A stretch of DNA of 64,000 nt, from assembly GCF_024971095.1 (NCBI RefSeq), contig NZ_CP069717.1, positions 496,001 through 560,000 on the forward strand, written 5' to 3'. Made by a program: the position numbers and the translations under genes. This document shows, in pieces, positions 38,959 through 50,123 of the stretch (its first letter is position 1; each line of letters opens with the position of its first letter). Below the pieces are notes generated by a model that was not told the DNA's origin, searched no databases, and worked only from the letters and a program-made list of their open reading frames with translations. The stretch comes from Microbacterium neungamense (GTDB lineage: Bacteria > Actinomycetota > Actinomycetes > Actinomycetales > Microbacteriaceae).

Positions 38959-40515
38959 ATGAGCCTCCCGGTGATGACCTTCGACGAGCGGTATCGCGCC
39001 ATCAGCGCGCGCGACACCCGCTTCGACGGGCAGTTCGTCACCGCCGTGCGCTCCACCGGCATCTACTGCCGTCCCAGCTGCCCGGCACGCACGCCGAAGC
39101 CGGAGAACGTGACCTTCTACCCGACCAGCGCCGCCGCGCACGAGGCGGGCTACCGCGCCTGCAAGCGCTGCCTGCCCGAGGCCGCGCCGGGCTCGCCGGA
39201 GTGGAACGTCCGCGGTGATGTGGCCGCCCGCGCCATGCGGCTGATCGCGGCCGGCATCGTGGAACGCGAGGGCGTCCCCGGTCTCGCCGCCCGGCTGGGA
39301 TACTCCTCCCGCCACCTCACCCGGCTGCTCACCGCCGAACTCGGGGCCGGCCCGCTCGCCCTCGCCCGTGCGCATCGCGCGCACAGCGCCCGGATGCTGC
39401 TGGTGGGCACCGACATGCCGATCTCGGAGGTGGCCTTCTCGGCCGGCTTCACCAGCATCCGGCAGTGCAACGACACCATCCGCGAGGTGTTCGGGATGAC
39501 CCCGGGCGACCTGCGCGCCCGCCGTCCCCGGGACGCGGCCGGGCACGATCCCGTCCCCGGGGTGATCGACCTGCTCCTGCCGCACCGCCCGCCGCTGGAC
39601 GCCGCCGGCGTGTTCGCCTGGATGGCCGCGCGTGCGCTGCCCGGCGTGGAGAGCGCCGGCGAGCGCTCCTTCGCCCGTCACCTGCGGATGCCCGGCGGCC
39701 CCGCCTGGTTCGAGGTCGCCCGGGACGAGCGCCACCGGCTCCGGCTGCGCGCCCGCGTCACCCGCCTCGGAGATCTCGCACCGCTGGTCGCCACCGCCCG
39801 CCGGCTGTTCGACCTGGATGCCGACCCGGTCGCCATCGACGAGGCGCTCTCGGCGGAGCCGGCGCTGGCCCCGCTGGTGGCGCGCACGCCCGGCATCCGG
39901 GTGCCGGGAGCGGCGGACCCGCACGAGATGCTGATCCGCGCCATGGTCGGTCAGCAGATCACCGTCGTGGCCGCGCGCAGCGCCCTCACCGCGCTCGTCG
40001 AGGCGCTGGGCGAGCGGGTCGGCGACACCACCGGGCCCGCTGATGCGGCCGCACCGGCAGCGACCCCGGACTCCGGCATCCTGTTCCCGACCATGGCCGC
40101 GATCGCCGAGCACGGGGCATCCGTGCTGCGCGGACCCGCCGCCCGCATCCGCGCCATCACCGGCGCCGCCGCCGCGCTCGCCGCGGGAGAGCTCGTCCTC
40201 ACCGTCGGAGACGACGCGGCCGCGCAGCGCGCCGCACTGCTGGCGATGCCCGGGATCGGGCCGTGGACCGCCGACTACGTGCGGATGCGCGTGCTCGGCG
40301 ACCCCGACGTCCTGCTCCCCGGGGACGTCGCCGTGCGGGCCGGCGCGGCGGCCACCGGCCTCCCCGCCGACCCGGCCGGGCTCGCGGCCTGGGCCGAGCG
40401 CACGGCGCCCTGGCGCAGCTACCTCACCGCGCATCTGTGGCGCTCGGCGCCCGCGAAGCGCACCCCTCGATCCTCCGCGGCCGCCGCCGCCGCGCTCACG
40501 AAGGAGCCCTCATGA
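38959..40515 (+). CDS. alkA: Ada-like regulator fused to AlkA 3-methyladenine DNA glycosylase
   Basis: This 518-residue alkylation-damage protein has a Cys4 Ada metal-binding domain at residues 1-75 ([13 protein letters not shown] and YRACKRCLP). An AraC-type HTH follows at about 85-185 ([34 protein letters not shown]). The AlkA N-terminal and HhH-GPD glycosylase domains occupy about 200-500 ([38 protein letters not shown], with the catalytic Asp near LLPGDVAVR). It lacks the Ada O6-methyltransferase module, which is encoded separately by the overlapping next gene. The ATG at 38959 follows GGAGG. Confidence 0.94.
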   Translation: MSLPVMTFDERYRAISARDTRFDGQFVTAVRSTGIYCRPSCPARTPKPENVTFYPTSAAAHEAGYRACKRCLPEAAPGSPEWNVRGDVAARAMRLIAAGIVEREGVPGLAARLGYSSRHLTRLLTAELGAGPLALARAHRAHSARMLLVGTDMPISEVAFSAGFTSIRQCNDTIREVFGMTPGDLRARRPRDAAGHDPVPGVIDLLLPHRPPLDAAGVFAWMAARALPGVESAGERSFARHLRMPGGPAWFEVARDERHRLRLRARVTRLGDLAPLVATARRLFDLDADPVAIDEALSAEPALAPLVARTPGIRVPGAADPHEMLIRAMVGQQITVVAARSALTALVEALGERVGDTTGPADAAAPAATPDSGILFPTMAAIAEHGASVLRGPAARIRAITGAAAALAAGELVLTVGDDAAAQRAALLAMPGIGPWTADYVRMRVLGDPDVLLPGDVAVRAGAAATGLPADPAGLAAWAERTAPWRSYLTAHLWRSAPAKRTPRSSAAAAAALTKEPS

Positions 40516-41027
40516 CCGCCATCGACCAGGCCGTCCTGCAGACCATCGCCACCCCGGACGGGCCGTTCACGATCCTCGCCGACGCCCGGCAGCGCGTGCT
40601 CGCCTCGGGATGGACCGACTCGCGGGACGCGATCCTCGCCCGGCTCGCCCCCGCACGGCGTCCCGCCGGCATCCGCGACGGGGAGACGGATGCCGCGGCC
40701 GCGGCCCTCGCGTTCTACGACGGCGACCTCACCGCGATCGACGCGGTGCCGGTCGTGCAGCACGGCACGGACATGCAGCGCACCGGATGGGACGCGCTGC
40801 GCCGGATCGCCCCCGGCGCCCCGCTCACCTACACCGAGTTCGCGATCGCGCTGGGCAGCCCCCGGGCGGTCCGGGCCGCGGCATCCGTGTGCGCGCGCAA
40901 CGCCGCCGCGCTGTTCGTGCCGTGCCACCGCGTGCTGCGCGGCGACGGCACGATGGGCGGCTTCGCGTGGGGGCTCGAGGTGAAGCGGAGCCTGCTGGAC
41001 CGTGAGGCCGCCCGCGTCCTGGCCTGA
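40512..41027 (+). CDS. ogt: Methylated-DNA-[protein]-cysteine S-methyltransferase
   Basis: This 171-residue suicide repair protein removes methyl groups from O6-methylguanine. The acceptor Cys is near residue 138 in [20 protein letters not shown]. Upstream, [20 protein letters not shown] is the DNA-binding helix region with Tyr and Arg finger positions. The ATG overlaps the alkA stop (ATGA), so expression is probably coupled and controlled by the Ada-type regulator. Confidence 0.95.
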   Translation: MTAIDQAVLQTIATPDGPFTILADARQRVLASGWTDSRDAILARLAPARRPAGIRDGETDAAAAALAFYDGDLTAIDAVPVVQHGTDMQRTGWDALRRIAPGAPLTYTEFAIALGSPRAVRAAASVCARNAAALFVPCHRVLRGDGTMGGFAWGLEVKRSLLDREAARVLA

Positions 41028-41118
41028 GGCACCGACGGCCGGCGGGCGCGGTCGCCCGGGGTCGCCGGGCGGCACTGTCAGGCGCACGGGAAGCGCTGAC
41101 CGGAAACCGGAATACCGC

Positions 41119-41148
41119 TTGCCCTCGGTCGGTTGCCCGCAATAGGCT
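41119..41148 (+). promoter_or_regulatory. Promoter of the leader peptide/ABC exporter unit
   Basis: TTGCCC (41119-41124), an 18-nt spacer and TAGGCT (41143-41148). Transcription would start near 41155, about 45 nt before the leader ORF. Confidence 0.5.
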
Positions 41149-41199
41149 GGTGGGCTGTCGCGCCGACCGGCCGATGAAGCCGAGCCTGAGGGGGACACC

Positions 41200-41265
41200 A
41201 TGACCACGACGATCGTCACTCCGTTCTTCGCCCCGGGCTCGCGCGCGGTGCTCCCGCGCGACTGA
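41200..41265 (+). CDS. Putative 21-residue leader peptide
   Basis: A short ORF (MTTTIVTPFFAPG... ending AVLPRD) has a strong GAGGGGG ribosome binding site 5 nt upstream and its own promoter. Its 3' part contains a 7-bp hairpin (CGCGCGG 41242-41248, CCGCGCG 41254-41260). Before the IS110 insertion it would have sat directly upstream of the ABC exporter genes, the place of a translational attenuator. It is too small to be an enzyme. The role is inferred from position. Confidence 0.5.
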   Translation: MTTTIVTPFFAPGSRAVLPRD

Positions 41266-41284
41266 CAGTGATGATGGTGGTGGG

Positions 41285-41420
41285 AGCCCCGCAGCGGTTG
41301 TCCTGACTCAGCGACTGACTGACTACGGGTCTTGAACGCGATCTGTCGTTCGATCGCTGCGGGGCTGCCATGCACTCACCGTGCGAGGGTTGTGACCTCA
41401 TAGGAGCCTGTGCCAGCAGG
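41285..41420 (+). ncRNA. Candidate bridge RNA region of the IS110 element
   Basis: The non-coding 5' end holds AGCCCCGCAGCG (41285-41296), complementary to CGCTGCGGGGCT (41355-41366). The string CATAGGAGC at 41398-41406 also occurs at the right end of the element (42558-42566). IS110-type elements encode a guide RNA in this position whose loops match target and donor ends. Exact RNA ends are not visible. Confidence 0.35.
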
Positions 41421-41497
41421 CACCCATCACTGTCTTGTCCGCTCGCTCTCGGATGGTGCGTGCCGTCCGATCGGAGAGTTGAGAGGAAGGGACGGCG

Positions 41498-42553
41498 ATG
41501 ACCACCATCGCACGAGAAGAGCAGCAGGACCAGGTCATGATCGTGGCGGGTATCGACACGCATGGCGATTCCCACACCGCGGCGGTCATCGACACCACCG
41601 GCCGGCTGCTCGGGAGCGCGCAGTTCCCCGCGAATCGTTCCGGTTATGCCGCGTTGCTGAGTTGGGCGTGTGCGTTCGGTGTGCTCGTGATCGCGGGGAT
41701 CGAGGGCACCGGCGCATACGGTGCCGGTCTTGCCCGTCACCTGCGCGCTGCGGGTGTCGAGCTGCGGGAAGTGGACCGACCGGACCGGAAGTCGCGGCGC
41801 TTTGCCGGTAAGTCCGACCCGCTGGACGCGGAAGCTGCCGCCCGGGCAGCGTTGGCAGGCACACGATCGGGGATCCCGAAGGACCGAGCAGGGAAGGTGG
41901 AAGCGCTCCGCAATCTGCGGATCGCCAGGCGCAGCGCCGTGACCCAGCGCGCCGACTGTCAACGCCGGATGAAGGCGATCATCGTCACCGCACCCGACGC
42001 GCTCCGCGAACGGTTGCGGGGGCTGTCAGACCGGGAGCTGATCGAGGTATGTGCCGCTGCACGTCCCGACACCACACGCGCCGACGAACCCGAGCAGGCA
42101 TCGAAGATCGCGCTGCGCGCTCTCGCACGCCGCCACCAGTCGCTGACCGCCGAGATCGCCGAACTCGACGCACTCATCGACCCTCTCGTCGCGGACATCA
42201 ACCCGCGGCTGCTCGCCCTCAACGGGGTCGGCGCCGATGTCGCCGGGCAACTGCTCGTCACCGCTGGCGAGAACCCCGGCCGGCTCCGTTCCGAAGCCGC
42301 ATTCGCGATGCTCTGCGGCGTCGCGCCCATCCCCGCCTCATCAGGCAAAACCCACCGACACCGCCTCAACCGCGGCGGCGACCGCCACGCGAACGCCGCG
42401 CTCTACCGCATCGTGCTCTGCCGGCTCCGCTGGGATCCCAGAACCCGCGCTTACGCCGCCCGACGCACCACCGAGGGCCTCTCGAAGAAGGACATCATCC
42501 GCTGCCTCAAACGCCTCATCGCCCGCGAGATCTACACCGCCCTCACCACTTGA
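41498..42553 (+). CDS. IS110 family transposase (DEDD recombinase)
   Basis: The protein has 351 residues. The N-terminal RuvC-like domain carries D20 in [12 protein letters not shown]69 in [10 protein letters not shown] and the Asp pair in [11 protein letters not shown] near 106-109. The C-terminal Transposase_20 domain has [13 protein letters not shown] and [17 protein letters not shown], with the candidate nucleophilic Ser in PASSGK, then [13 protein letters not shown]. All hallmark residues are intact, so the element may be active. The ribosome binding site is GAGAGGAAGGG. Confidence 0.95.
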   Translation: MTTIAREEQQDQVMIVAGIDTHGDSHTAAVIDTTGRLLGSAQFPANRSGYAALLSWACAFGVLVIAGIEGTGAYGAGLARHLRAAGVELREVDRPDRKSRRFAGKSDPLDAEAAARAALAGTRSGIPKDRAGKVEALRNLRIARRSAVTQRADCQRRMKAIIVTAPDALRERLRGLSDRELIEVCAAARPDTTRADEPEQASKIALRALARRHQSLTAEIAELDALIDPLVADINPRLLALNGVGADVAGQLLVTAGENPGRLRSEAAFAMLCGVAPIPASSGKTHRHRLNRGGDRHANAALYRIVLCRLRWDPRTRAYAARRTTEGLSKKDIIRCLKRLIAREIYTALTT

Positions 42554-42652
42554 CATCCATAGGAGCATCGTCGCCCCCGCCGCTCGCTCCGGATGCCACC
42601 GGCATCCGCTCTTCGTCTTCTTCGCCGTCCGCTCGCCACGCCTCTGAGAGTC

Positions 42653-44602
42653 ATGACCTCCACTTCGTCGTCGTCCCTGTCCACCGTCGCCGCACTCTGG
42701 CGGCTCAAGCCCTTCGTCGCCCCGATCGTCAGCCGCCTCATCGGCGGTGCGCTCAGCGCGCTCGCCGCCGCGGTGATCGCGCTGCTGATCCCCATCGCGC
42801 TCGAGCAGATCGTTCGCGGCCCCCTGCAGACCGGGGTAGTCGGGGCGATCGCCGTCGGGGCGCTCGCGGTGTTCGCCCTCGCCCTCGGCGAGGCGGCCAT
42901 GGTGTGGCTGCGGCGCTGGTTCGTGCTCACCCCGGCCACCGAGGTCGAGTACCGGATGCGATCCGACCTGTACGCGCGGCTGCAGACGCTGCCGGTCGCG
43001 TTCCACGACCGGTGGCAGTCCGGTCAGCTGCTCAGCCGCATGATGCAGGACATCAACCTGATCCGCCGTTGGCTGGCGTTCGGGCTGATCCTTCTGGTGG
43101 TGAACGTGCTGACGATCATCATCGGCGCGGTGATGCTGTTCCAGTGGCACTGGCTGCTGGGCGCGATCTTCCTCGTCACCGGCGTGCCGATGTGGATCCA
43201 GGGCTACCTGTTCGAGAAGCGGTACGGCCAGCTCACCCGGCGCAGCCAGGACCAGGCCGGCGACCTCGCCACCAGCGTCGAGGAGAGCGTGCACGGCATC
43301 CGCGTGCTGAAGGCGTTCGGGCGCGGCAAGCACGCCCTGAGCCGTTTCAGCCGCCAGGCCGAGACGCTGCGGGAGACCGAGCTGAGCAAGGCCCGCGCGG
43401 TCGGCGAGATCTGGTTCTGGCTCGACCTGATGCCGCAGATCGCCTTCGGGCTCAGCCTCATCGCCGGCATCTGGCTGATCGCGCAGGGGGCGATCGAGCT
43501 GCCGCAGCTGTTCGCCTTCTTCGCGATGGCCACCGTGCTGCGCTGGCCGATCGAGTCGATCGGGTTCCTGTTCTCGTTCATGCTCGACGCACGCACGGCC
43601 ACCGACCGCGTGTTCGAGATCTTCGAGGCGACGAACACCATCACCGATCCGGAGCACCCGGTGCGCATCGCCGAGCCGCGCGGCGAGCTGGCGTTCGAGG
43701 ACGTGCACTTCCGCTACCAGGACGCCGGTGCCTCCGAGCGCGACCTGCTCGACGGCATCGACCTGGTGCTGCGTCCGGGGGAGACCATGGCGCTGGTCGG
43801 GCTGACCGGCTCCGGGAAGACCACCCTGACGACGCTGCCGGCACGGCTGTACGACGTCACCGGCGGGCGGGTCACGCTCGACGGCGTGGACGTGCGCGAC
43901 CTGGAGTTGTCCGAGCTGCGCCGGCACATCGCCATGGCCTTCGAGGACGCCACGCTGTTCTCGGCATCCGTCCGCGAGAACGTCCTGCTGGGACGCGCCG
44001 ACCTCGACCTGCACAGCCCCGAGGCCGACCGGGTGCTCGCCGAGGCGCTCGAGGTCGCGCAGGCCGGGTTCGTGGAGTCGCTGCCCGAGGGCGTCGAGAC
44101 CATCATCGGCGAGGAGGGGCTCAGCCTGTCCGGCGGGCAGCGGCAGCGTCTCGCGCTCGCCCGCGCGGTCGCCGCGAAGCCGAAGGTGCTCGTGCTCGAC
44201 GACCCGCTGTCCGCGCTCGACGTCGACACCGAGGCGCTCGTCGAGGAGGCGCTGCGGCACGTGCTCGCCGATACGACGGCGCTCGTCGTCGCGCACCGGC
44301 CGTCGACCGTGGCGCTCGCCGACCGCGTCGCGCTGCTGGAGCGCGGGCGGATCACCGCGGTGGGGACGCACGCGGAGCTGCTGCGCTCCAGCGCCCACTA
44401 CCGGCACGTGATCTCCAGCCTGGAGGCGGAGGAGGCGGCGCGGACGGGGTCGATCCCGGTCGTGTCCGCGAGCGGGGACGCTCCGAAGGGCTCAGCATCC
44501 GCGGGGGAGGACGCTTCGACGGGCTCAGCGTCCGCGGGGGAGGACGCTTCGACGGGCTCAGCGTCCGCGGCATCCGACATCGAAGAGGAGGTGCAGGCAT
44601 GA
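42653..44602 (+). CDS. ABC exporter subunit A (fused permease/ATPase, degenerate catalytic Glu)
   Basis: This 649-residue half-transporter has six transmembrane helices (about 25-330) and a C-terminal ATPase. Walker [10 protein letters not shown] is near residue 384 and the signature [15 protein letters not shown] is canonical. The Walker B end reads [12 protein letters not shown], with Asp where the catalytic Glu should be, and the Q-loop reads AFEDATLFS, with Glu for Gln. This is the inactive-site half of a heterodimeric type IV exporter. The last 45 residues are low complexity, from 33-nt DNA repeats. The stop overlaps the start of subunit B. Confidence 0.93.
   Translation: MTSTSSSSLSTVAALWRLKPFVAPIVSRLIGGALSALAAAVIALLIPIALEQIVRGPLQTGVVGAIAVGALAVFALALGEAAMVWLRRWFVLTPATEVEYRMRSDLYARLQTLPVAFHDRWQSGQLLSRMMQDINLIRRWLAFGLILLVVNVLTIIIGAVMLFQWHWLLGAIFLVTGVPMWIQGYLFEKRYGQLTRRSQDQAGDLATSVEESVHGIRVLKAFGRGKHALSRFSRQAETLRETELSKARAVGEIWFWLDLMPQIAFGLSLIAGIWLIAQGAIELPQLFAFFAMATVLRWPIESIGFLFSFMLDARTATDRVFEIFEATNTITDPEHPVRIAEPRGELAFEDVHFRYQDAGASERDLLDGIDLVLRPGETMALVGLTGSGKTTLTTLPARLYDVTGGRVTLDGVDVRDLELSELRRHIAMAFEDATLFSASVRENVLLGRADLDLHSPEADRVLAEALEVAQAGFVESLPEGVETIIGEEGLSLSGGQRQRLALARAVAAKPKVLVLDDPLSALDVDTEALVEEALRHVLADTTALVVAHRPSTVALADRVALLERGRITAVGTHAELLRSSAHYRHVISSLEAEEAARTGSIPVVSASGDAPKGSASAGEDASTGSASAGEDASTGSASAASDIEEEVQA
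44468..44566. repeat. 33-bp tandem repeat at the 3' end of exporter subunit A
   Basis: Two identical 33-nt units (44501-44533, 44534-44566; core GAGGACGCTTCGACGGGCTC) are preceded by a diverged copy at 44468-44500. They encode repeats of [11 protein letters not shown] in frame. Confidence 0.9.
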
Positions 44603-46407
44603 CCATCTCCGGAACCCAGGGCGAGGACCGCTCGAACTACACCAGGGAGGAGAGCCGCGCGATCCGGGCGCGCTCGCTGCGCCTGCTCGGATCGCTCATC
44701 CGCCCGCTGCGGCTGCGCATCGTCGCGGCGGCCGTCGTGCTGGTGGTCTCCACCGCGCTGCAGGTGTCGGGGCCGATCCTCATCGGCGTCGCGCTGGACC
44801 GGGCGCTGCCGCTCGTGCTCGAGAACACCGACTGGACGCCGGCGCTCGTGCTCACCGTCGCCTACCTGTTCGCCGGGATCACCGGATCGGCGCTGATCGG
44901 CTGGTACGTCGTGCTCGCCGCCCGCATCACCCAGGCGGTGCTTCTCGACCTGCGCAAGCGGATCTTCCTGCACACCCAGCGGCTCAGCCTCGAGTTCCAC
45001 GAGTCGTACACGTCCGGGCGGATCATCTCCCGCCAGACCAGCGACCTGGACTCGATCCGCGAACTGCTCGACGGCGGCCTGAACAACCTCGTCTCCGGTG
45101 TGCTGTTCGGCGTGTTCACGTTCATCGCCCTGGTGATCGCGGACTGGCAGTCCGGCGTGATCCTCGCGATCGGCGGCATCCCGCTGCTCCTGCTGATGCG
45201 CTGGTTCTACACCCGCTCACAGGTGGTGTACCGCGAATCGCGCGTGATCAGCGCGAAGGTGATCGTGCAGTTCGTGGAGACGATGACCGGCATCCGCGCG
45301 GTGAAGTCGTTCCGCAAGGAGCCGCGCAACGACGCGACCTTCCGCACGCTCGCCGGCGACTACCGCGACGTGAACCGGCGCTCGATGCTGCTGTACGGCA
45401 CGTTCGAGCCCGGGCTGATGGGGATCGCGGCGCTCACCCTCGCCCTGGTGGTGCTGTGGGGCGGCATCCGCGTCTCCACCGGCGCCCTGGGCGTCGGCGT
45501 GCTGCTGTCGGCGGTGCTGTACGTACGCAACTTCTTCGCGCCGATGCAGGAGATCGCGATGTTCCTGAACTCGTACCAGTCCGCGACCGCGGCGCTGGAG
45601 AAGGTGTCCGGCGTGCTCGAGGAGCAGCCCACGGTGCCCGACCCGGAGAAGCCGGTCGACCTGTGGGAGTCGCGCGGCGCGATCCGCTTCGAGGGCGTCA
45701 CGTTCGGGTACAACGGCGAGAAGACGGTGCTGCCGAACTTCTCGCTGGACATTCCGGCCGGGCAGACCGTCGCGCTGGTCGGCACCACCGGCGCCGGGAA
45801 GTCCACGCTCGCGAAGCTGGTGTCGCGGTTCTACGACCCGACCGAGGGGCGGGTCACGCTCGACGGCGTCGACCTGCGGATGCTGCACCCGAAGGATCTG
45901 CGCCGGGCGATCGTGATGGTCACCCAGGAGGCGTATCTGTTCAGCGGGACGGTCGCGGACAACATCGCGCTCGGCAAGCCGGACGCGACCCTGGACGAGA
46001 TCCGCGCCGCCGCCCGCGCGGTCGGCGCCGACGAGTTCATCTCGTCTCTGCCGGACGGCTATAACACCGACGTGAACAAGCGCGGCGGGCGCGTGTCGGC
46101 CGGGCAGCGGCAGCTGATCTCCTTCGCGCGGGCGTTCCTCGCCGATCCGGCCGTGCTGATCCTCGACGAGGCCACGGCGTCGCTGGACATCCCGTCCGAG
46201 CGGCTCATCCAGGAGGCGCTGCAGACGCTGCTCGCCGACCGCACCGCGATCATCATCGCGCACCGCCTGTCGACGGTCGCGATCGCCGACCGGGTGCTGG
46301 TGATGGAGCACGGCCGCATCATCGAGGACGACACCCCGCAGGCGCTGATCGGCGGCACCGGCAAGTTCGCCCAGCTGCACGCGGCCTGGCAGGAGACGCT
46401 GGTCTAG
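44599..46407 (+). CDS. ABC exporter subunit B (fused permease/ATPase, catalytic half)
   Basis: This 602-residue partner of subunit A has six transmembrane helices (about 30-330) and an ATPase with Walker [11 protein letters not shown] near 393, Q-loop VTQEAYLFS, Walker [12 protein letters not shown] with the catalytic Glu, and H-loop IIAHRLSTV. Its signature is [15 protein letters not shown] instead of LSGGQ. Paired with subunit A's intact LSGGQ it forms the one competent ATP site. The substrate (drug, lipid or peptide) is unknown. The ATG overlaps the preceding TGA. Confidence 0.94.
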   Translation: MTISGTQGEDRSNYTREESRAIRARSLRLLGSLIRPLRLRIVAAAVVLVVSTALQVSGPILIGVALDRALPLVLENTDWTPALVLTVAYLFAGITGSALIGWYVVLAARITQAVLLDLRKRIFLHTQRLSLEFHESYTSGRIISRQTSDLDSIRELLDGGLNNLVSGVLFGVFTFIALVIADWQSGVILAIGGIPLLLLMRWFYTRSQVVYRESRVISAKVIVQFVETMTGIRAVKSFRKEPRNDATFRTLAGDYRDVNRRSMLLYGTFEPGLMGIAALTLALVVLWGGIRVSTGALGVGVLLSAVLYVRNFFAPMQEIAMFLNSYQSATAALEKVSGVLEEQPTVPDPEKPVDLWESRGAIRFEGVTFGYNGEKTVLPNFSLDIPAGQTVALVGTTGAGKSTLAKLVSRFYDPTEGRVTLDGVDLRMLHPKDLRRAIVMVTQEAYLFSGTVADNIALGKPDATLDEIRAAARAVGADEFISSLPDGYNTDVNKRGGRVSAGQRQLISFARAFLADPAVLILDEATASLDIPSERLIQEALQTLLADRTAIIIAHRLSTVAIADRVLVMEHGRIIEDDTPQALIGGTGKFAQLHAAWQETLV

Positions 46408-46461
46408 GTCGCGACGGCGGCGGGAGGCCGGATGCCGCGGCCGGCGCCGACGCCGCGTGGT

Positions 46462-46467
46462 TAGCAT
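46462..46467 (+). promoter_or_regulatory. -10 box TAGCAT of a leaderless gene
   Basis: TAGCAT ends 6 nt before the GTG at 46474. Confidence 0.4.
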
Positions 46468-46473
46468 GAGGGG

Positions 46474-47211
46474 GTGGACCCGTTCCTGCTCGCAGAGCTC
46501 TGGTGGATCGCGCCGGCGGCGGCCGGGGCGACCGGGCTGGGCGTCGCGGGGATGCGGTACCGAGGGCGGCAGCGGCGGATCGCCGTGGACGCGGCGCGCA
46601 GCGATCTCGTGGCGGCGCGGCGGGACGCGGCGGCCGCGGATGCCGGACTGCGGCTGGCGCGGGCCCGCCTCGATCGGGCCGTGGCGGAGCGGGCCGGAGC
46701 CGGTGAGCTGGCGCAGGCACGCGCGGGTGTGCGCGACGCCGAGGACAGATGCCGGTCGGCGGCCGCCCAGGTGCGCGTGCGGCGGGCCCAGCTGCGCGCC
46801 GCACGGGCGGAGTACGCGGCGAAGACCGACCCGGTGGCCCGGGTGCGCGACGCCCATGACGCGGTGCTGGCCCGCTGGATGGAGTACGAGACCGACCCGG
46901 CCCGCCTGATCGCCTTCCCGCGGATGAGCGACGGACGAGCCCCCGAGATGGCCGCCTTCCACGCGGCGCGGGCGCGAGCGGCGGATGCCCGGCCGGATGC
47001 CGGCGCGAAGCGCCTCACTCCCGCCGGGTTCGCCGCGTACCGCGACGCGGTGGAGGACCTGGAACGCGCGTTCGCGGCGGCGGAGCAGGCGTCCGGCGCG
47101 GCACCCCCGGTTCGTCCGGCCTGGCAGGACGCCGCGCAGCACGCGATCGAGCGCGGCGCGGGTGCGCTGCGGATCGCGGCCGATGCGTGGGTGAGACGTC
47201 GGCGCAGCTGA
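46474..47211 (+). CDS. Hypothetical coiled-coil protein
   Basis: This 245-residue protein is not recognised. One weak hydrophobic stretch at residues 5-27 may anchor it to the membrane. Residues 35-125 are a long Ala/Arg-rich heptad-like helix (RRDAAAADAGLRLARARLDR and similar). The conserved-looking patch LARWMEYETDPARLIAFPRM near residue 130 recalls actinobacterial proteins of unknown function. The GTG start is leaderless. It lies downstream of the exporter on the same strand but has its own -10 box. Confidence 0.65.
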   Translation: MDPFLLAELWWIAPAAAGATGLGVAGMRYRGRQRRIAVDAARSDLVAARRDAAAADAGLRLARARLDRAVAERAGAGELAQARAGVRDAEDRCRSAAAQVRVRRAQLRAARAEYAAKTDPVARVRDAHDAVLARWMEYETDPARLIAFPRMSDGRAPEMAAFHAARARAADARPDAGAKRLTPAGFAAYRDAVEDLERAFAAAEQASGAAPPVRPAWQDAAQHAIERGAGALRIAADAWVRRRRS

Positions 47212-47282
47212 CCCGGCGGCGTCGCCGAGGAGGGGGCGACGGGGTCTCGGTGGGGGAGGGGATCCGAGGCCCCGCCGCCGGT

Positions 47283-47741
47283 CTAGTCCGTGAGCCGGAT
47301 CTCGGCGATGACCTCGCCGTACTCGGTCTCACCGACCGGCTCAAAGCCCACCCGGCGGAAGAACGCCTCGGGGCCTCCCTCGCCGGCCTCGTAGATCACG
47401 TTGACGTGGTCGACGCCGCGCCGGCGCGCCTCGTCGAGGAGGGCCTCGACGGCGAAGCGTCCGATGCCGCGACCCTGGTCGTCGGCGTCCACGTTGATGC
47501 GCCAGAGGACGTTGCGGAAGTACTCCTCCGGGGCATCCGCATCGAAGCTCGCACTGATGAAGCCGACCACCTCATCGCCGTCGAGCACCACGCGCTGCCA
47601 GGAGGTGCGCGGATTGATCACGGTGGCGGCGATCCCGTACGACACGGGCGCGAGGAACTGCTCCTGCCCCGGCTTCAGCGACAGGTTGTTGACGGCGACG
47701 ATCGTCGCCGCGGACAGTTCTTCCACGCGCAGTTTCGACAT
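47283..47741 (-). CDS. GNAT family N-acetyltransferase
   Basis: This 152-residue acyltransferase starts MSKLRVEELSAATIVAVNNLSL. The acetyl-CoA-binding motif A is VDADDQGRGIGRFAVEALLD near residues 83-102, and the C-terminal AFFRRVGFEPVGETEYGEV motif is typical of GNATs. N-terminal similarity to polyamine acetyltransferases (BltD/PaiA-like) is only suggestive. The gene is monocistronic and divergent from icd. Confidence 0.87.
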   Translation of the reverse strand: MSKLRVEELSAATIVAVNNLSLKPGQEQFLAPVSYGIAATVINPRTSWQRVVLDGDEVVGFISASFDADAPEEYFRNVLWRINVDADDQGRGIGRFAVEALLDEARRRGVDHVNVIYEAGEGGPEAFFRRVGFEPVGETEYGEVIAEIRLTD

Positions 47742-47805
47742 GGACCCAGGCTAATGCCTCGCCGCCGGTTCGCGGCAGTGGCCGAGACACGCGAGGTCAT
47801 CCGGG

Positions 47806-47823
47806 TATCTTGGTATCGAGATA
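47806..47823. promoter_or_regulatory. Candidate operator in the icd promoter
   Basis: TATCTTGGTATCGAGATA is an 18-bp imperfect palindrome (TATCT...AGATA arms), AT-rich against its background. It lies 25 nt before the icd GTG, between the divergent GNAT and icd genes. Confidence 0.5.
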
Positions 47824-47847
47824 AAAGCCCTCGCGAACGGAGTTCCG

Positions 47848-50067
<2,220 letters not shown>

Positions 50068-50077
50068 CATCGACAAA

Positions 50078-50110
50078 GGAGGGGCGGATGCCGACGGCAT
50101 CCGCCCCTCC
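50078..50110. terminator. Bidirectional terminator between icd and the L,D-transpeptidase
   Basis: A perfect 16-bp stem, GGAGGGGCGGATGCCG (50078-50093) with its complement (50095-50110), sits between two convergent genes. Confidence 0.75.
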
Positions 50111-50123
50111 CACGTTTCGAACC

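Larger units (their letters stand above)
41283..42560 (+). mobile_element. IS110-family insertion sequence
   Basis: An element of about 1.28 kb carries one DEDD transposase gene, a 5' non-coding end of about 215 nt and a very short 3' end. GGAGC occurs at both proposed edges (41283-41287 and 42561-42565) and again inside the leader. IS110 elements have no terminal inverted repeats, so the edges are estimates. Confidence 0.6.

Noticed and set aside
41226..41290. Run of five His codons on the minus strand as a histidine attenuator
   Set aside because: The His codons are antisense to the leader peptide region and no his genes or minus-strand start signals are nearby.
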